64,000 nt of DNA from Amphimedon queenslandica (lineage: Eukaryota; Porifera; Demospongiae; Haplosclerida; Niphatidae): assembly GCF_000090795.2 (NCBI RefSeq), contig NW_003546353.1, positions 25,880-89,879 on the forward strand. Reading direction: 5' to 3'. Shown piece after piece: positions 59,280 through 64,000 of the stretch. How positions within the stretch are numbered: position 1 is the stretch's first letter; every line of letters starts with the position of its first letter. A model generated the notes under the pieces. That model saw only the letters and a program-made list of their open reading frames with translations, made no database searches and was not told where the DNA came from. Both the position numbers and the translations under genes were made by a program.

Positions 59280-61935
59280 ATGCCAGTTAGAAAGGACAGT
59301 ATTATTGTGAAGTGTGAGCTCTTTCTGAGTGATGATTCCTGCAACTTTCCAAACCAAATATGGTAATATATTATAAGCTGCTTGTGATTTGAGAGTTTTC
59401 TCATAATTTTGTATTTTGATGTATTTTAATTGAGCAGTGACTATATAAAGGACACATATGGAGAGTGTAAGATACTGACAGTTACGAGGAAGACTGGTGA
59501 ATCTGAAGTTGAGTATTATATTGTACTAAAGTTTACTGACTGTGGCCATGCTAACAGAGTCAAGCAAAGGTAACTGTGTATCATATATACATACTGGTAG
59601 GGGGACGGACTGAGTTTAATGAAAATGTATTGGTTGTACATTCTGCCATGTGGAGTTTGAATTGACCAATCAGATTTGTTGTAAAACTATCCTCTTATCA
59701 GATGATCTTGCCACAAAAATTTGTGACAAGTTGTTAGTATGTCAACGTACATGTTTCTTTATTATTACTGTTGTTGTTATTATTTATTATTTATTGTTGC
59801 TGTTATTATTTCTATTATTTATTTTGTTTCAGGTATCATGGTCGTTGTTTGTTCTCTGCTATGCTCTCCTGCTCATTCTTTGAGTCTCAGCTACCAGTGA
59901 CATACATCACTCACTCAATGCTAGCCAATCTTCTTGAAAAAGCAAATTCAACAACTTCAACTAAAAAGAAGAAGAAAACAGTCTCAGTTGAGAAAGAGCA
60001 GGAGAAGTGGATGTGGGAGCACGGCCTGCTGGAGGAGGAACAGGAAGAAGGCCATTGCGTGTTCTTTACCGAGAGGGAGACCAGCGAAGAGACTGAGGCA
60101 GTGCAAGCTAGTACTAGCTCTGGAGGTAGAACAGTCATCACGGCCTCTACCTCTAGAGACATCAGTAGAGAGGAACCTGTTCACAGTGAGAGGCCTACTG
60201 GGAGCAGCAGAACTGATGATTATTACTCGGTGAAGAACATGCTTGCCTCTAGAGGAGCTAGAAACATGAAACAAGAGAAAAGCAGCAGCGGAGATGAGTC
60301 TGATGATGACGATAATGAGTTATCAGAAGATCGTAGGCACATTCACCAATCTGGAGTTGGGTTCTTATTGCAGAGAATCCAAGGAAGTTCATCTAGTGGT
60401 TCCAACGTCAAAGAAAAGGAAACAGAGAAGGAAAGGAAAGAGAAAAGGAGGACACACAAAGAGGAAGAGAGTAAGAAGTGGAAGAGTCTGTATCAGACTC
60501 TTGAGTCTAAAAGAGGAAGGAGAGGCTATGAGAAATCAAGAGCTGATTCAATATCATCTCGGGATTCATCAGTTGATCATTCATCAAGACACAGAGTGTC
60601 CCATTTAAGAGACAGATCAATTGATTCAAACAGAACCTCACATTATTCCAGAGATTCATCTCTTGATGATTCAAGGCGTAAATCACGTGATAAAGTATAC
60701 TCAACCACAACCTCACGGGACTCGTCGCTGGATTCATCAGTTGACAGAAGTAAAGCCTCAAAACGAGCAAGAAACCTTTCAGCTGACAGTTCATCTAGTG
60801 ATTCTAGTGACCCTGGGTCAAGGGAAAGGAGAAAGAAGGGACGCCATCATGAGAGAAGTGACAAATACTCAACTAGCAGCAGCAGTAGCTCAAGAAGAAG
60901 AGAGAAGGAGCGTTTTGTATCGAAAGAGAAGAAACCTTATAAGAGCAGCAACAGCAGCAGCAGTACCTCAGTGAAGAGAAGACACGAGACAACAAGAGGA
61001 AAGGAACCATCACCTGTGGAGGAGAAGAGGAAACGACACAAGCAGAAGGAGACACCCACTAAAGCTAGTCCAACGACTTCTTTGGCCAGACCGACTACTA
61101 CCACAGCTACCGTGACCACACCTACCACTTCAGCCACTACTGCTACTGTGACCACACCCACTAAAGTATCAAATTTGGCCACACCCAACAGCACTAACTC
61201 TCCTATACCAAACCCAATCCAGTTCCTTCAATCTGGTTTCACTGGTACATCTACTTCATTGGGAGGGGCTCCGTTGCTAGGGGGAGGAGCTCCATCTCTA
61301 GGGGGAGGGGGAGGTTCTTTGTTCCCCCTAATCCCTCCCTTTCCCCTCTCTCTCCCTCCCTCGTCTAATGGCTCCCCTGTTCCTCTAATGGTCCCAATAT
61401 ACCTACCACCAGACTATAGACAATTACTAACAGGAGGAGGGACTAATGGCAGCAAAGAACTACCCACTGGGGGAGCAGCTGTGAGTACAGGGGGGACTGG
61501 GATCTCAGGGGGAGGCGGGGATTCAGGAGGAGGTGGGGGTTCAGGAGGAGGTGGGGGTTCAGGGGGGACTGGGGGAAGGAGGTCGAGGTCTGGTACCCCT
61601 CTTATGGACGAGACACCAGTTACCATGGTAACACTGGCCCCTCCTGTTAAGGATGAGAATTCATCAGAGAATAACATTAATATATCAGAGAATGTATCAC
61701 TGTGCCCTCCAGGAGAGGAGGAGGAGAATATAAGAACAGCTCCAGGAGGAGCTACAGTTACCAATGAGATAGGAATACAGACTGAAGGGGAGGAGTCTGC
61801 AGCAGTAGAGCCTGTGGGGGTGGAGTCTGAGGAGGAGGAGGAGTCTGAGGTCGATGAGTATGCAGGGGTTAAGGTTGGACCTGAGGTTGACTTTAAAAGA
61901 ATGAAATCTAAAATATTGAAGGTATCAATTTGATG

Positions 61936-61968
<33 letters not shown>

Positions 61969-62218
61969 TCTAGAGTTATTTGGACAAAGCTAATATATTA
62001 GTGGCATCAGCAAGAGTAATGTCAAAGTATGAAGCATGACAGCTTACACATGCATTGTGCCTAAAATTGAGTGGAATTATATAATATTGTCATCCTCTAG
62101 TACTGACAGTAAGAACAAAGATGTGATATTGAGATCTTTAAGGAAGTCATTATCAGCTCTTGGTAAGAGGGGATTGAGAGAGTTCAGAGTTGGAGCTGGC
62201 ATAATTAAACAAGAATGA
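59280..62218 (+). CDS. Unrecognised Arg/Ser-rich nuclear protein with conserved-looking ends
   Basis: Five exons, 59280-59362, 59438-59569, 59833-61921, 61974-62026 and 62101-62218, sum to 2475 bases in frame, 824 residues. The N-terminus (exons 1-3) looks folded: beta strand IIVKCELFL, helix, strand ECKILTV, strand YYIVLKF, helix, strand. This could be an RRM-like sandwich (inference). A long charged region follows, with RS dipeptides (SRDSSLDDSRR-type repeats), KKRK, a poly-Gly/Ser stretch (about 61500-61575), and a Glu-rich part. The C-terminus, SYLDKANILVASARVMS..RSLRKSLSALGKRGLREF, is helical. The intron 62027-62100 (gtatga..ctctag) keeps this frame open. Without it the protein would stop 12 bases later at 62037-62039. 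The RS content suggests a role in splicing or transcription speckles; the family is not recognised. Confidence 0.65.
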
Positions 62219-62390
62219 CCATTAAACTGTTTCTTGATCATTAATCATTAGTTATTCATTATATTGCAACTGATTACTTAATTGATTATCAATCATTGTC
62301 CTTGTTGTTGTGTTTCATTGGAATGCTTTTCATTATTGCTTTCTTTGTACATTTACCAATCAAATTGACTGATCCATCTGCATAGTTTGA

Positions 62391-62679
62391 TTAAGGATTA
62401 TCTTCTGTACAATTATTATAATTATTCCTACCTGGTGATTTCTCAAATATTAAACCAGTTCCAAACACATCTTCATATTTTCCTTGAAAGACTAAACTCC
62501 CAACCTGCACTAAAGGTTGACCTGTTTCTAAACCCTGGCCCCCCCAGAGATTGATAATGGACATTCAAATAATCAACCAGTAATATGCTTGCCAATATGA
62601 AGCAGGACTTGTCCTTAACTAGATCAGGATTGGGTAGTCCTGCCAATTCAAACATTACTATTTCTTCCTCGCCCTCCAT
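62391..62679 (-). CDS. GTF3C6: GTF3C6-like TFIIIC subunit, short
   Basis: The ATG at 62679 reads MEGEEEIVMFELAGLPNPDL, like the EEQLVVVELSGIIDSDF of the human 35-kDa TFIIIC subunit. A second exon beginning near 62538 (after ccag) reads ETGQPLVQVGSLVFQGKYED, then VFGTGLIFEK, aligning with TERPILQVDSCVFAGEYED and LGTCVIFEE. A third exon gives EDNP and the stop at 62391-62393. The exon 1 donor is uncertain. TFIIIC recruits RNA polymerase III to tRNA genes (family knowledge). The sponge protein lacks the long vertebrate C-terminal part, leaving little beyond the beta-barrel core. Confidence 0.6.
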
Positions 62680-62820
62680 TTTGTATCAATGAAAAGCGTG
62701 GGTGTTAGCTTAAAGGTGTGAGATTATGCGTGGGTGTTAGCTCAATCAACAACAACTGACAATGCATAAACAATGTTTATAATAGTATTGTTTGTTTATA
62801 GTTTTGTTTGTTTATAGTCT

Positions 62821-64000
62821 TCACTTCTTCTTTGGTATAAGATGGTCAATGGAGTTCCCTCTCTCCAGGAGTTTCTCCATTTCAATGAGTAGCTCCACTC
62901 CATCAATAAGTGTTTGTACCAGCTGCACCTATTAAATGTAATGTGTTCACATACAGTGTATCATTCATTGTACAGCAAAAGGCTTACCTCAGAGAATCCA
63001 AGACGGTCTGAGTTAGAAATATCAAAAGTACCTCCTTCAGCTTTAGTGTCCACACCTCCAGTCCCTCTCTTCTGTAGCCTCATTCTCTCAAGTATCTCGC
63101 TAAACATTGAGTGCTGCAAGTGAAAGTAAGCAATGATTCTATACACTTGTACTCTGTCCTATAACTTACTTTGGATAGTTTAGGTATTTTAATGTGGACA
63201 CCAGCTCTCAGTCCTGTACCAAGGTTGGATGGGCAGGTCAGTATGTATCCCAAATGTGAGTTCCACATGAACTCCCTGTTGTCTTTCTTTATGACGTCCT
63301 CAACTTTCTTTAATCCAGTGCAGAACCTGTCAAAAACACGTCTCATGTTTCCACCTTTTTCCATAGAGATGACGCGAGTGTGATCCTCCTCATTAATCCA
63401 CACTAGAAAGTTCTTCTTATCATTGTGCCTATAGACAGTATAAACATGATATACAGTTCATTGGATGCATTGAGTCCAGCATTACCATATTCCTCTGGCA
63501 TCTGGCCAGTCTCTTGCCATACCAGAAGCAAGGAGTAAAGGAGACACTGGTTTATCAAACAAGAAGTGATCCTACACATACAGTGACACTAATCAGTAAA
63601 TGATAGCTATTGCTTTTTTTTACATTGATCAGTTGGTCTTGTTCTGCTTCTGTCATTTTAGAAAGTGGATAATATTTTCCAGTAAACTCTCCTCCAAGAT
63701 TAGCTAGAGCATTAGTCACAATCTATTGATGATTAATAAAATACTTCATGAATAACAAACATAATATTTTTACCTTTTCAACTTCTCTCCTCTCAGCCCT
63801 AGTGCATGCTGGTGGCAGGCTGAGCCCACGAATGCTACGGCCAGTACGGACACGAGACGAAAGTACGTACTTTTCATCAAACATACCTCCCCTGATCTGT
63901 CATTATATTAATTGATGATAATTTGTTTAAACCATTGGTGTTACTTTTGAAGAATCCAGATCTGTTGGGTGAGTGGCATTCTTTGAATAGCCGCCATGAC
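62821..64000 (-). CDS. Creatine kinase, C-terminal part (runs off the window)
   Basis: Phosphotransfer between ATP and creatine. Exons on minus from base 64000: [79 protein letters not shown]; then [20 protein letters not shown] with the active-site Cys of [34 protein letters not shown], and a C-terminal [15 protein letters not shown]. The match to vertebrate creatine kinase is about as close as between vertebrate isoforms in these blocks, and better than to arginine kinase. Whether it is the mitochondrial, cytosolic or flagellar form cannot be told without the N-terminus. The stop is at 62821-62823. Confidence 0.93.

Noticed and set aside
61414-61764. Proline-rich antisense frame (PPPPPE repeats)
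   Set aside because: It is the reverse strand of the Gly/Ser-rich part of the RS gene.
62036-62218. Separate plus-strand gene beginning at the atga overlap
   Set aside because: Its 3' part is better explained as the last exon of the RS gene, with a good donor at 62027 and acceptor at 62100, in frame. Its first 20 codons would be intron.

Overview
The window looks like compact animal nuclear DNA, most likely from a demosponge of the Amphimedon type. This is inferred from metazoan-only genes (IP3 receptor, INF2-type formin, TIMMDC1, creatine kinase), very short AT-rich GT-AG introns, intergenic gaps often of only 70-250 bases, and long TAA microsatellites. No database search was possible. I could support about 17 protein-coding genes and saw no rRNA, tRNA or CRISPR.

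Layout. 0-4.5 kb: the N-terminal part of a focadhesin (FOCAD) gene on minus, running off the left edge. 4.56-6.66 kb: a secreted Ig/FN3 protein on plus (Ig1). 6.8-33.3 kb: five minus-strand housekeeping or signalling genes in head-to-tail order: an IP3 receptor of about 15.6 kb, an RBM5/RBM10 splicing factor, an INF2-like formin and TIMMDC1, with gaps of about 210-290 bases. 33.4-40.0 kb: two more members of the Ig/FN3 family (Ig2, Ig3). 40.6-43.6 kb: a tandem pair of secreted CUB-like proteins. 44.1-49.3 kb: NOPCHAP1 and DENND6 back to back. 49.5-50.4 kb: an intronless alpha-carbonic anhydrase. 50.9-57.7 kb: an ankyrin protein with a navigator/CTTNBP2-like degenerate AAA region. 58-62.2 kb: two unrecognised nuclear-looking genes sharing a promoter. 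62.4-64 kb: a short GTF3C6-like gene and the 3' part of a creatine kinase.

The housekeeping genes carry out unrelated cell functions. The secreted genes form the accessory part. Ig1, Ig2 and Ig3 share one plan: signal peptide, two Ig-like domains, FN3, and a C-terminal cysteine module that holds a Lys/Thr/Arg-rich simple-repeat insert and ends in C-x-C-x3-C on a separate tiny exon. I do not recognise this module and consider it the best candidate here for something undescribed. The CUB pair is a mosaic: nearly identical 3' halves, very different 5' halves. Four of these five genes, and the carbonic anhydrase, have a TATA-like box 45-67 bases before the ATG; the housekeeping divergent pairs do not obviously have one.

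Introns carry much repeat DNA: a dispersed repeat with a monomer of about 178 bases in two subfamilies, a 43-base satellite of about 38 copies in the IP3 receptor, a 25-base satellite in the formin, a hAT-type MITE with an intact 8-base target duplication, two foldback elements, a LINE tail, and several TAA arrays.
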